Below, in pieces: positions 1 to 12,953 of a stretch of DNA of 64,000 bases (position 1 is its first letter; every line of letters begins with the position of its first letter). The notes under the pieces are model-generated. The model was not told the origin of the DNA and searched no databases. It worked only from the letters and a program-made list of their open reading frames with translations. The stretch is taken from contig CM049320.1 of the NCBI GenBank assembly GCA_026874595.1, positions 41,044,714-41,108,713 on the forward strand, in the 5' to 3' direction. The translations under genes were made by a program, and so were the position numbers. The DNA is from Sipunculus nudus. Its lineage: Eukaryota; Annelida; Sipuncula; Golfingiida; Sipunculidae.

Positions 1-826
1 CATCCCATAACCCATGTCTATGTATATGCATAATATGAAAGAAATCTTTCCATTAGTTTTTGACTTATAATGCTCACAGGTTATAAATGTACTGTTAAGT
101 GGCAATGATGGGGGTATTTAACGGCACGAAAACAAGTAAAAGAATAACAGGTGGCGCCACCTGTTTCCGGTACATGACATTACTATCCAAGATCTTCGGT
201 CAAGTTGATTTTTGGACCAATGCATGCATCCCTTATTGAGAAATTAATGATTTTGTGTGATTTTCACCATATATGGCAATATTCAAGGTCAAGGCCACTC
301 TTATTGGAAAGGTCATGACCCCAATTTAAATAAACATCATCCCATAACCCATATCTATGTATTTGCATAATATGAAAGAAATCTGTCCATTAGTTTTTGA
401 CTTATAATGCTCACAGTACTGTCAAGTAGCAATTTTGGGGATATTAAACGGCATGAAACAAGTAAAGAATAATAGGTGGCGCCACCAGTTTCTGGAACAT
501 GACAACCCTATCCATGATCTTCAATCAACTTGATTTTGGGATCAATCCATGCAAGTTTTCTTGAGATATTTAAGAATTTGTGTGATTTTCCCCAAAATTG
601 AACCTATTCAAGGTCAAGGTCACTCTCCTAGTTGAGGTCATGACCTCATTTTAAATAGGCGTCCTCCTCTCACCCATATCTATACATATACCAAGTTTGG
701 TAAAGATCCGTGAAATATTTTTTGAGTTATTGTGTCCAAAAGAAATCTCTGCGGCGGTGGCGGCGGCGGTGGGGCGACCGTGCCTAAACCATAGTATCTC
801 CAGACTATGTCTGGCGATACAATAAT
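1..826 (+). repeat. Family A tandem repeat with hairpin-ended terminus
   Basis: Two head-to-tail units of about 337 bp (unit 1 from position 1, unit 2 from about 339) share long stretches such as the run beginning CCCATAACCCAT, and each carries a perfect GGTGGCGCCACC (150-161 and 475-486). The units are followed by a GGC/GGT-rich tract (about 749-775) and a terminal hairpin at 794-820 with arms GTATC-CCAGAC and GTCTGG-GATAC. This layout (tandem core, GC-rich microsatellite, terminal hairpin) is that of a non-autonomous rolling-circle-like element. The left end lies outside the window. Confidence 0.6.
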
Positions 827-2146
827 TGGTAAGAAAAGGTTTGCCCTTGCCGCATTGACACAGGGATTTAAATTGAATCAATATATGAAAGCCCTTCTGA
901 CAGTAGAGCCAGTGAACTTACGCGACCGAGGACGGAATTGCGGAATTGACAGACCAAAACGGAATTCCCAATCCTGATAATATATAAGTTTTAATGTATT
1001 TTTTGCCAAAAATATCTTGGCAATTCACTTGAAACATGTACACAGTGATATAATTGTCGGTGCCGCTGACAACATGCAGGGCTTACCCGTGTACTCAAGA
1101 TCCCAGTGCCCTGGGTTAATCTGTGTGTATACTGCGCTCGCGCAAGGGATGCTGGGAACTTGCCTAACCAAGTGCCATCCAGTAGCACGTAATATGCAAG
1201 TAAAAACAAGGATGATTTTTTCATATGGTGCCGTATTTACTGCATAAAAAAATGTTCCCGTATTATTTTTTTTCATCATTCAAATAAATACTGTTTTACA
1301 TATTTTTTTATATACATTTTATATATTCTGCTACCTTATTAGGCGTTGACTTTTATAAAGCGTTAATTTATTACCATCCTTATTTTTCCTCTTCACCTGC
1401 AAAGGAAATCTCGAACTGTAGTCATTCAGACAATTCTCTCATGCAACACAAAATAAAATCGTCTGCAAATCAGCATCACTTGGATTACACAACCATTGTT
1501 AAATGATCATTGTTTTTTTCTGAATTGTCCTGAATGTGCTGTGAAGTCAAACACGTGTACACAAGCCGCAGTGTTAAACTGGAGGATCATAATGCACTTT
1601 GGAAGTTGGCAAATGTGTTGGGGGGGGGGCGCTTATTAGGATATAAAAAAAATTTAGATATCTTTAATTTTGAGAGCGCCCGGGGGGCTTATTACGTCGA
1701 ATATGGTATGTACTGCATACACATACATACCACATATATATGCATATATTGAATGCTAGCTTAAGTCATTTGATCCTAAAAGTGTGGTGGCCAACAGACA
1801 GCCTCAAAATCCAGCCCTTATCTGACCCTGTAAAGGTCATATACTGCTTGTTTCATATACTGATTGACCCAGGCAGGACACATGGGTCATCTCCTTGAGA
1901 AAGTGTTTACAGGCTCCAGTTACAATACAGGCAGGTGACAATTAAAGGAAATTATCACACCATTTACAGTTTTCTGGGAAGCCAGTTCATGTGAGCAGTT
2001 CATCACACTACATTCCCCAGGCAGCTATTACAACTGGACATTACAACGGCACATGTTTACAACAAGGGTGGTTTTCTCACATGTATATTGCTTTCTTGTG
2101 GGGCCAGGGCCTTAACATTATCATGAAACACCAGCTGAAACAATTA
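827..2146. other. No gene seen
   Basis: AT-rich non-coding sequence. Short open frames on both strands at 991-1279 have no recognisable domain or splice context. An uninterrupted G run is at about 1620-1629. The stretch from about 1760 to 2140 looks like single-copy non-coding DNA. Confidence 0.4.
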
Positions 2147-2957
2147 AACAAGTGACCTTTGGGTCATGACGTTCAGCTAATTAGCATGAAATTATAACCT
2201 AACATTCACAGGAGGAGTTTTATAATCTGAAAACCAAACTAAGATTAACTTCAGAAGTGAACTTGACCTTTGACACCAGAGTATTCAACTTTCTTCCTTC
2301 AGTGATGGGACAAATATATGTGAAGACTGAATCCAATAATGACTGGTCTATACAGGTTGTACAAGAGAAGAAGATCTCTAAACAACTGATTTGACAAGTT
2401 TTGTTAAAATTATGCTGACTGAGATACATATAATGTGAGCTAGAATAACTGCAAAAACAAGCAGATGTCTACCCAGGGATCCAAATCCGCAAAATTGAGG
2501 AAAGAAACACTTCATTTCAGCAGACTTTAGCTGAAAGATCAAGATTACTGTCAATGTCACAAATTTTCAAGCTCATCATCAATAATGGTTGAAACAATTT
2601 GTGTATCAAATTCGAGGGGAAAATATGCTGTAGTTCAATCATTTTCATTTAGCACTCCAAACTTTTATTGTGCTAAAAGCAAATTTTTGCTGTGTAGCTC
2701 ACCAAATATAGTTCACTGTGACCTTGTTTCCATTTTCCAAGAAGATTTATCCAGGACCTCCCTAGATGTTCAGTAAGAAATTTATAAGTCAAATGGTTAT
2801 GATCTGTGACCTGCTAATGGATGGCATTAGAAGTTTCTAGGTCCAATGGTTATGATTTGTGCCATGCTAAAGTATGGCCAAATAGTAGGATGATGGACAG
2901 AGGGTCATTGCTATAGCTCAGCATGACTGAAGTCAGGCAGAAAGCTGAGCTTTAGCA
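2147..2957 (+). mobile_element. Family C element, short copy
   Basis: The left end (AACAAGTGACCTTTGGGTCA, 2147-2166) is a diverged copy of the C-family head seen at 8725, 48466 and 60099. The right end (about 2911-2957) carries the C tail, GCTATAGCTCAG followed by a stem returning as GCTGAGCT. The segment near 2830-2870 matches part of the C tandem unit (TAGGTCCAATGGTTATGATT). It encodes nothing. The boundaries come from comparison with the other copies. Confidence 0.5.
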
Positions 2958-3625
2958 CAAAATTAATTTATAGATACATTCCTTTCTAATGGGTGGAGTT
3001 GCTATATCTTCTTCCATACACATACCAGACAAGTCAATGCAAGATCAGGAAATTTTGTCAGCTGGGGAACAAGTGTCACAATGGTATAAAGAAAGTAGTC
3101 CTACATAGTACTGTGTTTGATTTTTCATGCAACCGAAACAATGGAAAAGCAATGGCAGCGCTGCATAACGATGAATGAAACTATACAATATAACTAATCT
3201 TCTTTCATGCAGTCAAATTCATAACAGAATTGAATCATACTATTATGCTAAACTCATGAAAAACATGATTTTTTTAAATATTAAGATCAAACATGCCTTC
3301 AGTGTTCAGGAAGCTAAATTTTCTGGATGAATAAAAATCCCACTTGCCTGGAAGGACTTAGCTACAGAGGCCTGCAGCCAGTATTATACTTATCATGTGA
3401 ACTGTGTAATTTTTGTATACCTGTACACATGATGCACATATTTCCCAATGGATCATACAGATCTTGAACTGAGCGGTTCCAAATTTTGTACAAACTCCTA
3501 TATTCCTCATGCTGTGTGAAGATACCTAATGCCTCAAACCTATCAAGAATATTAAATAATCAATATTGTGCAGACTCTGTTAGGACAATAATTAAAGCTC
3601 TGAATGTTTATTTTGTCTGAAATTA
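2958..3625. other. No gene seen
   Basis: AT-rich sequence without recognised coding, RNA or repeat signal; open frames are short and unsupported. Confidence 0.35.
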
Positions 3626-3629
3626 CTGG

Positions 3630-3815
3630 TATACTAGCTGTGCTTACCTTTTTGTTTATTTTGATAGACAGTTTACATGAAGGCCATGAAGCGTTGTCAA
3701 AAATGACGAAAAATATATGCATCTGGCCTTATAATGCGTTCTTCAGATTACATGTAATGACACTCTGGCGCAGTTATCTGGTCGTAATGCCAGAGGGTCG
3801 ATATGCCGCTATATA
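3630..3815 (+). repeat. Dispersed repeat, inverted partner at 15313-15490
   Basis: The block reading GTTATCTGGTCGTAATGCCA and ending in AGAGGGTCGATATG recurs on the opposite strand at 15313-15490 with scattered mismatches and small gaps. Homology extends through the GACACTCTGGCGC and GGCCATGAAG blocks. No target duplication or coding capacity is visible, so the class is unknown. Confidence 0.55.
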
Positions 3816-5174
3816 AGTATAAGAAATACTGATATAGGTAGTAGGCAGATCACCACCTGTAAAATATTTCTTTTTTTTTTTGTGTCATGTTTGTGACTAA
3901 TTATCAGCTACAAATGTGGAAAATATCTATGTATATTCACCTTTCCAACGGATTGGTACAAAATGAAAAATGCCTATCCATGCACGTTTACCTGTCTTAG
4001 ACAGACGGAAAGGCTTTACAACAACCCTTAAAAGTCTTAAAAAATTATGCTTCTTTTTACATAATATACTGGTACAGTCAAAACAAATTTATGTTTAAAC
4101 ACGCAACAGCTAAACAGCTTTATTGTTTAATTATGCAACAGCTAAACATGGCTGCTCTGTAAAGGATTTATAATTTCTGTAAAGATTACATCTGAACCTT
4201 TAAAATAAAGTGGTTTTAAGTAAACAGCGGGATTCTGTACTTGTTTACGTCTCTGTTATCATCCTCCCAGACCATGAATTGATGTGAAACTTTTTGTAGC
4301 ACTCAGACTTGTGTAAACACTCAGTCTTTTCATTCAAACTAATCAAGGCAGCCAGTGTTTTCTTACACCCAGACGTACTGCCCAAGTAAACACATGTCAG
4401 ATATTACTGCCGTAACACCCGAGAGCTTAGTCAATTTTGCAACACTTGACCTTGACCTTTCTTACTACTCTCTGTACCATGGTGCTATAATCACATTTTA
4501 ATAGCACAAGAACAGGATTAGATGTGACCCTGTGATTGACATTGGTTCTCTTCAATAATTGGACCAGCTCTGATAATTCAATAATAAGTGTTTTCTCCCT
4601 CAACAACTTATAGCTTGATTGTTGTGACACATGATGTGTATATGTAACTATCTTCATATTACTGGTACACACCTGGAAAACTGATACATATATGGTGTTT
4701 TCTTTTTTATGTTCAGCTCTGTATCCACATCTGGTCTTATTTCATATATTCATCTAGAGCTGTATTCATATATCTGATGTTTTATTTCCTCCACCAGAAA
4801 GTGAATGCAAACAGTTTTGGAAGCATTCCATAATAGGAACCCCCTCACCAGCATAGCAGAGGCTTGCATTCCTTAAAATGCAGGTCACTATACTCTGTTC
4901 CAACACCCTTGTCCACTTAATTTTTTTGCTATATTTCTTTCAAATATATTTTGTTTGCCACTACAAATGATCTTTTATCAATGGAAATAATGTGCCATTT
5001 TATGAAGATTTAAATCTGTATGAAATAAATATATAAACTTTGTAACACCAGGATGGTGTTGACCTGTCCAGGAAGAGGTGCAAAAATGATGGCATCAGTT
5101 CAATTAGCTATATTATTTTATCCATGCATTGTAGGGATATATGCATAATGTAACAAACATCTGACTTTCAAATG
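3816..5174. other. No gene seen
   Basis: AT-rich non-coding sequence; nothing recognisable on either strand. Confidence 0.35.
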
Positions 5175-5345
5175 AACTCTTGACCTGTACCTGGCTGCAC
5201 TGGATGAACTCTTGACCTACTGCGAAATCTGACACAGTTGGCAGTCTGCCAAAGCTATAAATAGATATAGACTGATATCTTGGCCTGTTGCCAAATCTGA
5301 AATAGTTAGCTGTCTGCCAAGCTATTTATAGGTAAAGACAAAATC
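5175..5345 (+). repeat. Family G repeat with NFI-type palindrome and TATA-like motif
   Basis: Two related half-units. The first has TTGGCAGTCTGCCAA (5238-5252), a perfect TTGGC-N5-GCCAA palindrome, followed 2 bp later by CTATAAATAG (5255-5264). The second has a degraded version (GCTGTCTGCCAAGCTATTTATAG). Related copies lie at 33910-34290 (inverted) and 41690-41860. Confidence 0.55.
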
Positions 5346-5967
5346 TGTTTATGCATAGTAGAAGTCTTTGGTTACAATGCCTTTTTCAGGCTGCATAATC
5401 ATACATTTTTTTATCAAAATGTTTAGAATAATAACAGATGAATATTGGACCAAAATCAGAATACACATATCTTACACATAAGTTGTGTAGGGACACCAAT
5501 AATTCATGGTGCCTGTACAGCTCTGCTTATATACCCAAAGCGCTCAGTTTTTTAACACAATAAATCAATTAGCTATGTTTGTAGCCTAAGTATCTCACAG
5601 TACGTTCATTGTTAAATGTCCAATCATTCTGCAAAAAATCACTGAAGTATACTAGAAAGGCCACTTAAGAACCATTTATGTGCAATATTACAGAAGTTGA
5701 AACAACAATTTTGCAGATGAAGACTACTGCAGCCCTCTGTTTGAAAAAGGTTTACTAAGTTTACTAATGACCAAAAGACCAACTTCTGCTCTCTATGAGT
5801 CTACCAACATGGTACCCATGGGTCACAGCACTCAGCTGAATTTTTAAATATTTTGGCAAACGCAAAATATAGCTGAATTTTTTTTTAATTTAAGCAAATG
5901 GAAAATGTGCTTTTTTCTATGTTTTTTTTTTAATTAGCACTTGAAAAGCTAAGAGGAAATGGCTGTG
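5346..5967. other. No gene; C-family-head-like motif
   Basis: At about 5810-5840 the sequence GGTACCCATGGGTCACAGCACTCAGCTGAA resembles (as two shorter blocks) the 5' head of family C, without a matching tail nearby. The rest is AT-rich with T homopolymers. Confidence 0.35.
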
Positions 5968-8038
5968 CTATCAAACAGACATGGGGTAATAGTATAAGTA
6001 ATAGTAATTATTAATAGACTATTACAGCTTTTTCCATGTAATAGTAATAGTAATAGTAATAGACTCAAAAATTTGAGCTGTAATAGTAATAGTAATAGAA
6101 ACAGAAGGCAAAGTAATAGAGTAATACATATTACTTTCTATTACTTCCTGTGAGCCCCTTGATCATAAAGCATATCAGCAAATAATGCTGAACAGACTCA
6201 GTTCTTGTCCAGTAATTGCCCAGGATGTGCCTATTGTTGAGACAAGCATTGGCCAGCTGCCACATTGCTGGTGACCACTGGTGCTAATTACATAAGAGTA
6301 CTGGACAGAGCAGGTCACAGCCAAATAAGTTACCTGGCACAATCTGAACTTTTGATTGGTAAACCATGGATAAACAGAGGCATGTTTAATGTTAAGAGAA
6401 AGATAAATAGTGTATTATTATTGTATTATTATCTCACATCCATCAATCCATGTGCATATTCTGAAATGTACCTTGATTTATTTTCACAAACCACTTTGCA
6501 TTTTAATCATACAGATTACAATAACACACATTCAAGAAAAATATAATATGGAACCAGACCCAGTGCAGACCCAAAATGTTTATGATAAGCTTATGGTGTT
6601 TTCACTACCCATAAAGTATTGAAGCCTACAATGCTATATAAACCCATACCAGTACTAAATTCACTTAGATAAAGTCATACTGCAAGCACATGTATGATCT
6701 AGTTAATTTATATACATATTCTTTTATAACTATTCTTTTAATACTTGTCTGTTATTTCACAGTACAAATTTTGAAGACCTTCATTCAATATCTTAAATTA
6801 TGTTAATTTATATTTTGAAAATTAAATGAACCATTTTTTTCACGATATTAATTAATCTGATTATTTAATATGAGAATATAAGTAACTGTTAATATTTTAT
6901 TATTTAATATGTGAAATTTTGATATCAAATAGTTAGATCCTGTTATGTACAAAATTTAAAGTACATGATTCTTTAATACCAAATTTATTGTGAAAGTGAT
7001 ATATATATAATATTTTATTTGTTTTGTAAAACTGATGTAAGTTTAATTCACTCTCTATATTCCTAAATTATCCTATGCTGGTTTTGCTGCAAGAATGGCA
7101 TGCCTGAAGAATAAAAGCCATGCATGCTAGCATTATTGTAAAGTTTACCAGCTCTCTGTTCACTCTCAAGATGTGATAAAATAATACACCCGAGAAGATG
7201 GGTACTTTTGTCTCCAGTTTAGAATCTGTCCAGAATTTTGACGTAAACAGTATTTTTATTGGATATATTTATAAGGATTGGGAAACAGGACAGAGCCCTA
7301 CATAAATTCCTCTCCTGATACATACATAAAGGACTGAATTGTCAGTTTTGATACTAAATAATAATATGCAATAATCATGAATACTATGATTACTTTAAAG
7401 ACAATTTTTAGTTACACTGAAAATCTTAATTTATTAACTATGAGAAAGAAGATCAAATCTAAATGGAAGTATGTACTATAAAATAAATTTATGTGAAATG
7501 TATATGAAAATAATATAAAATGTACAAGTATGCATATTATTATAAATCAATATTTTACGTATGCCAGGTCCTGTACAATGGGTTGCTTTTAAATTACATG
7601 TATTCAAGAGTTCATACAATTATCTTATCATTTTGACTTAAAGCGTCCTTATTATCATTGAGTTTTCAAAATATAAAAAAAAAACATAATTAAAGAAGCT
7701 GAAATAATTAAAATCTCCAGTATCATTAGGCTTCTTGTAAATGACAGACACAGTATAAGAAAATTGTGTAGGTTATAACTGGATGATATAGGTGCTTGTT
7801 ATATTGTAGTGCTAGTTTATAGCACTCATGGCTGCACAAGGTCTAGAATCCACTCATCAGTTTAAGTAATAGTAATAGTAATAGTAATAGTAAAAGATAC
7901 CCAAGTAATAGTAATAGTAATAGTAATAGAAGATAAACTGTGGTAATAGTAATAGTAATAGTAATATCAGAAATTGAAAGTAATAGTAATAGTAATAGTA
8001 ATAGAACATCTGTAATAGACCCCATGTCTGCTATCAAA
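5968..8038. mobile_element. Non-autonomous hAT-like DNA transposon with 8-bp target duplication
   Basis: The element 5976-8030 (2055 bp) has 12-bp perfect terminal inverted repeats, CAGACATGGGGT at 5976-5987 and ACCCCATGTCTG at 8019-8030. The flanks are the 8-bp direct repeat CTATCAAA (5968-5975 and 8031-8038). The CAG start, 8-bp duplication and T at position 2/A at position 7 of the duplication fit hAT rules. Arrays of the hexamer TAATAG lie just inside both ends (about 5986-6110 and 7866-8012). The interior is AT-rich with no transposase frame, so it would need a transposase in trans. Confidence 0.8.
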
Positions 8039-8040
8039 CA

Positions 8041-10877
8041 CTAAACTAGAATATGGATAGTCAACAAGCGACTACGTGTATCTGCAATAATCAGAGTAGG
8101 ACGGGTGAAGTGAGGCATCAATTGAGTGGCAAGTGGAAATAGTTAGATGTGTTACAGATTAGTACGGATGTCTGCCACGTAAACATGATTTTAGGTGGTG
8201 CCACCTGTAATTTGAACGAGAAATTATCCAAGATGTATACACATGCAAAATTTCAGGTAGAAAAGTCAAACCACTGCTGAGATATGAGTGATTTTATCCC
8301 ACAGCTGGCAAACAGATGGATGCTGTGCAAAAATGGTTGCAGGTGGCGCCGCCAGTTTTGTGTATGATAAAGAGCTTTGTGAGATCACATGCAAATTTTC
8401 AGGAAGATACATCAAACCAGTCCGGAGATATAAGCATGGATGTTTGCAGCGTGAACATGAATGTAGGTGGTGCCACCTGTCATAAAATCAAGAAAGCTAT
8501 CCAGGATGTATACGTATGCCGAATTTCAGGTGAATTAGTCAAACTACTGCAGATATATGAGTGATTTTAACCCAAGGCAGACGAACAGATGGACACTGTG
8601 CATATATGGTTGCAGCTGGCGCCACTGTTTTTGCGTATGTTATAGAGCTATCCAAGGGCTACATTTGTACAAAAATTTATTCCTGATTGGTCAAATGAGT
8701 CTAAAGATATGTGGGTTAATGTATAACAAGGGACCTATGGGTCACTGTGCTCAGCTGAAGTTAACCTTGAAGGTAAAAATCTAAAATAATATCAAATGGA
8801 GATAAAGTGTAAGAGGAAGAGGTAATAAAGGCCATGGTTGGTTTATATGATTGGTTTGTATTGATGAGCAAGAAATTGTTGCAAATAATATTTTGTGACC
8901 TGACCATGTGTTTCCTAATGTTGAAACTGAAGCATGTGAGCAGTTTGTGAACAAATGATCTGTAGAGTTACCATGACCATTAGTTGGCTTTTCGATTAAC
9001 TGTTGACATTTCAGTAGTTTACACATTTTTTCAATCGAATCTTTTATTTTTGTATAATATATATTATTAAATATTTTTTTTTTTATGAAATGTATACAGT
9101 TGAAATATAACTAATTAACAACATAAAACATGGCAAACAAAGCCTGATCTCAAATTCTGCTGAGGCAGGAAAATAATGAACAAATGTTTGTAATAAATCC
9201 TCATTTTTTTATCACATCAATTTTTTTTTTAATTTAAGTTTATATTTCTATACATTTTCAATATAACATATATATCTGAATATAAAAGTTGATTCATAAT
9301 TCTCAATTGCATCATCATAAATCTCAATCTTGTCAGATAACACCACATCATGCATACAAATGTTAATTTATTTTTTACCACAAAAATATATCTTTTAAAT
9401 CTGCAAAACAATAAATATCTAAAAAAAATACTTGAATTAAGATTTTATAATTTTTAATTGTGTCTTTATTTATCCATAATGTGCTTCATATTTTATCATA
9501 ATTTAAGCATACTGATGGGTTCCATTATGATTGGTAAAATCATTTAAAAGAAAAATGATTTCTTTAAAAATGCTACATTACACAACATTGCATCTTCTGG
9601 ATTACACCTTGAATTACTTTTTCAAGGAAAGTTTTTGCACATCAGAGTGGAAGCAGCATTACAATTAAGGAGATACAGTGAAAACAATAACAATACTGCA
9701 TAACACTTGGTGGGTTGTGTTTGCGGGGGGGGGGGGGGGGGGGGGGGGTCATTGGGGTGGTGATATGAGAATAACTGTACACCTGTCACAGCAGGGGATC
9801 TCCCCCAGTGACTGTAACAAATCAGAAACTCTGGCATAGCTGACTTCCAGTGACCTGGAGTGGGACCCTGCATCTGTAATCTGTAAACAAAGCAAATGAC
9901 TACAATAGAGCCTCAAGAAAAAAATCAATAACTAGCTTAATTTTCAAGCTTTTACTTCCAAATTTCAGATTTAAACAAATTAAATATTTATGTTCACATG
10001 CTGTGAAAATTAAATCAATGGTGCTTACAGGAAAAAAACGTGCCATGGTCAAAATTGGGCAAAATTTAAGGTCCTGATTTTATTTTTATGCTAATTACTT
10101 AAAAAATTTACAAAATTCAGATCTAATTTTGGGTAAACAATTGAATCTTAATTAAACATAGTTATATACATGGGAAAACAGACTCTAGTTTCAAAATTTT
10201 TCATGTTAAGTGAGTAAATATTTTTCCTGATTTTTTACAAAGTCCATTATGTTTGGGCCCATAACTTAAAGAATTTATACTTAACAGACTTAATTTCTGG
10301 CATGTACATAGGAACTATATAGAAGAATATTTATGGTAAATATGAGGAAAAACAGATGAGTGGTTTTGATATTAGGCAGTCCTGAAGTGTGAAAATAGGA
10401 TTTTAATAAAAAATTGAGGTTTTTCCTTAATTTCTCAAAGGAACGAAGTCGCAGAGACCCAGTTTTCGGCTTGGTAGGAGATCTTGGGGACATCTAACAT
10501 TATGCTGAATTTTGGATTCCTAGGTCTTACGGTTTCAAAACGTGCCACATCTACGGACGGACGGACGGACGGACGGACGGACGGACGGACGGACAGACGG
10601 ACGGACGACGGACAATGGACCACGACTATAGCTCAGATGACTTATAGTCAGCTGAGCTAAAAACAGACACACAGATGGACACACTGGAGAGAGGAAAGGT
10701 TAGAGGTCAATGCGGAATGGTTAGGCACCAGTTCACATTTGACCTGATAATTGGTGTAAGTTTCAGAAAAATCGGTCCAGTAGTCTCAGAAGAGTTCTCC
10801 GGAAACAAAATTGGCAGCAGCGGCGGCAGAACCCAGTCATAAACATAGTATCCGACAAAACAAAGTTTTGCGGATAC
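8041..10877 (+). mobile_element. Family B element interrupted by a family C element
   Basis: The left end (AAACTAGAATATGG then a GTAGTCGCTTGTTGACTA-like block in inverse, 8043-8085) matches inverted 35870-35985. Tandem units of about 120-145 bp with GGTGG(T/C)GCC(A/G)CC follow (8194, 8342, 8466, 8610). After the inserted C element, 10665-10877 resumes family B: ACAGATGGACAC, GTTAGGCACCAGTTCACATT (shared with 39590-39660), a GGC-rich tract and a terminal hairpin at 10848-10877 (arms GTATCCG-CAAAAC and GTTTTGCGGATAC). Non-coding. Confidence 0.6.
8725..10664 (+). mobile_element. Family C element nested in family B
   Basis: The head (AACAAGGGACCTATGGGTCA, then CTCAGCTGAAG) begins at 8725. The tail is a tetranucleotide ACGG array (10553-10610), then a hairpin at 10629-10659 (TAGCTCAG.TGACT returning as AGTCAGCTGAGCTA) and AAAAA. 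The interior matches 11900-12953 and 62524-63310. A run of 24 G is at 9725-9748. No protein is encoded; the open frames here are short and compositionally biased. Confidence 0.6.
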
Positions 10878-11899
10878 AATAAATGTTTGCCAAACGTATA
10901 CTGTGCACTTAAACTATACCAAAGATGCTGGGGCCTCTCATGATCAAATATCAAATATCAAGTATCAGTGGGTTAATGTGCCTGTAATATGTGTGTAGCA
11001 CGGGCTGTATGCTATACACAAAGAAGACAGGCTGGCTGTTGATCACATTTAATGTTGACTTGTCAGATACAGATAGCTGGACCCCTCTGCCCAGCAGGAC
11101 GGGTCATTAAATAAGTCCTGTGCGGACCTGAACGAAGCACCCCCTGCTGAGGGCCATACGGCTAACCTAATAACCTAAAGCTGTGTTTCTAAAAACAAAT
11201 AATTATATATATCATCTGAACTACTTGATGAAAACTCATAAAACTTACAATACTTAATGTAATCTTGTTTATGTTTATGTATCCCAAATTTAAAAGCAGA
11301 ACATTCAAGGACTAATGAGATATTACAAATAATCCAAATATTATTCCTGGAAAAAGCATAATCATTTAAAATACTGAGAAATAATAAAATCTAGATATGA
11401 AAAGACAGTAGATACTTTAAATATATATAGGATAGGTTGTATGTGTAAAATTTGGTATGTATATGACATTCCCTTCCCTGTGATCTAAGCTTTTGAATTC
11501 AACCCGGAAACACAGGGCCCAGAACAAAGAACTATAGCCTAACAGTTAAGTTGAGCCTGCTACATGTGCATAAAATAACAACTTCACTGAGAATGTACAA
11601 ACCCCTGTCAATTATAGAATAAGGAATAAAGGTTGAAATCAGCTGAAGTATAATAATATACATTAAACTTATTTACTGAAATAAAATGTTGTAAAAATTA
11701 AAATTTTCCATTTTCAAATTGGCTATATAATCTGATAAGTAAATTTTGCATATTGTAATACATGAAATTTGTGACCTAAAACAATTTAATAATGCAATAA
11801 GGAACAAAAACATGATTGGCCTGAGAGTTAAATGAAAGGATATATTAGACCAACAATAAATGTGTTGATGTAATTAATAAATCTAAAAACAGGGTAAAC
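10878..11899. other. No gene seen
   Basis: AT-rich non-coding sequence. No exon, RNA gene or repeat terminus was recognised. Confidence 0.35.
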
Positions 11900-12953
11900 A
11901 TATATTTTAAAATGCATATTCAAAACATTTTAATCATGGCTTTAACATATCATTTATAAGACTGAACATACAATTTACAGTTATATACATAAATATAAAT
12001 TGCAGAACACTTGCATTAATTCTACACAAGTTGATTCACAATTCTTAATTGTGTCCTCATATATACCCCTAAATTTGCTAGATAACACCACATTGTGCAT
12101 TAAATGTATATATTATTTAACCACAAAAATATATCTGATAACAAAGCAATAAATTTATGAAAATAAAACTTTCAGAATTCACCACAAATGGTGTCTCTAT
12201 TTTATCATAATTTGCTCATATATTATCAAATTATGCACACTGATGGGTTTAATTATATTTTACTTTGCTTAAACTTTTAAGGAAATTAATTTTTTTTTAA
12301 AATGCTACAATTCCACAACATGACATCTTCTGAATTACTCCTTGAATTACTATTTCATGAAAAGTTTTGTACATAGGAGTGGAAACAGTTCTACACGCAA
12401 GAAATGCAGTTTAAACAATAACAATTATTGCAATACACTTGGTGGGTGGGGAGGGCATGACATGAGAATAACTGGACATCTACCAGGCTGTGACAGCAAC
12501 AGGTCTCCCCCAGTGACCAATTACAAATCAGGTACCCGGCATGGCTGACCTCCAGTGACCCAGAGTGGGCTGCCTGCAGCTTGTCAATGCAAGTTTATAC
12601 AATTAATAGGGCCTCTAAAAAAATTAATAACTAAACTTTGGAGCTTTTGTTTTCAAATAATTTCAGATTTATATAGATTGAATAATTACATGTAAATGCT
12701 GTGAAAATTAAATCAACAAATACAGGAGAAAAGTGAGCCATAGTCAAAGCTGGGCATATTTTAGATACAGATTTTATATTTATGCTAATAACTGTTTCGT
12801 AGGAGATCTTGGGGATATCTAACAGTATGCTGAATTTCAGATTCGTAGGTCCAACAGCCAGTTTAACATGCCAGTTTAAGAGACAGAGGGACAGCTGATG
12901 GACGAAGGACCATTGTTATAGCTCAGATGACTTACAGTCAGCTGAGCTAAAAA
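11900..12953 (+). mobile_element. Second copy of the long family C interior and tail
   Basis: It is parallel to 9090-10664: shared blocks include GATAACACCACAT, ACTGATGGGTT, CATCTTCTG.ATTAC, ATGAGAATAACTG and GATCTTGGGGA.ATCTAAC. It ends in the C tail hairpin (12919-12949) and AAAAA. The G-tract seen in the other copies is here only GGTGGGTGGGGAGGG (about 12440-12456). The left boundary is uncertain. Confidence 0.6.
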
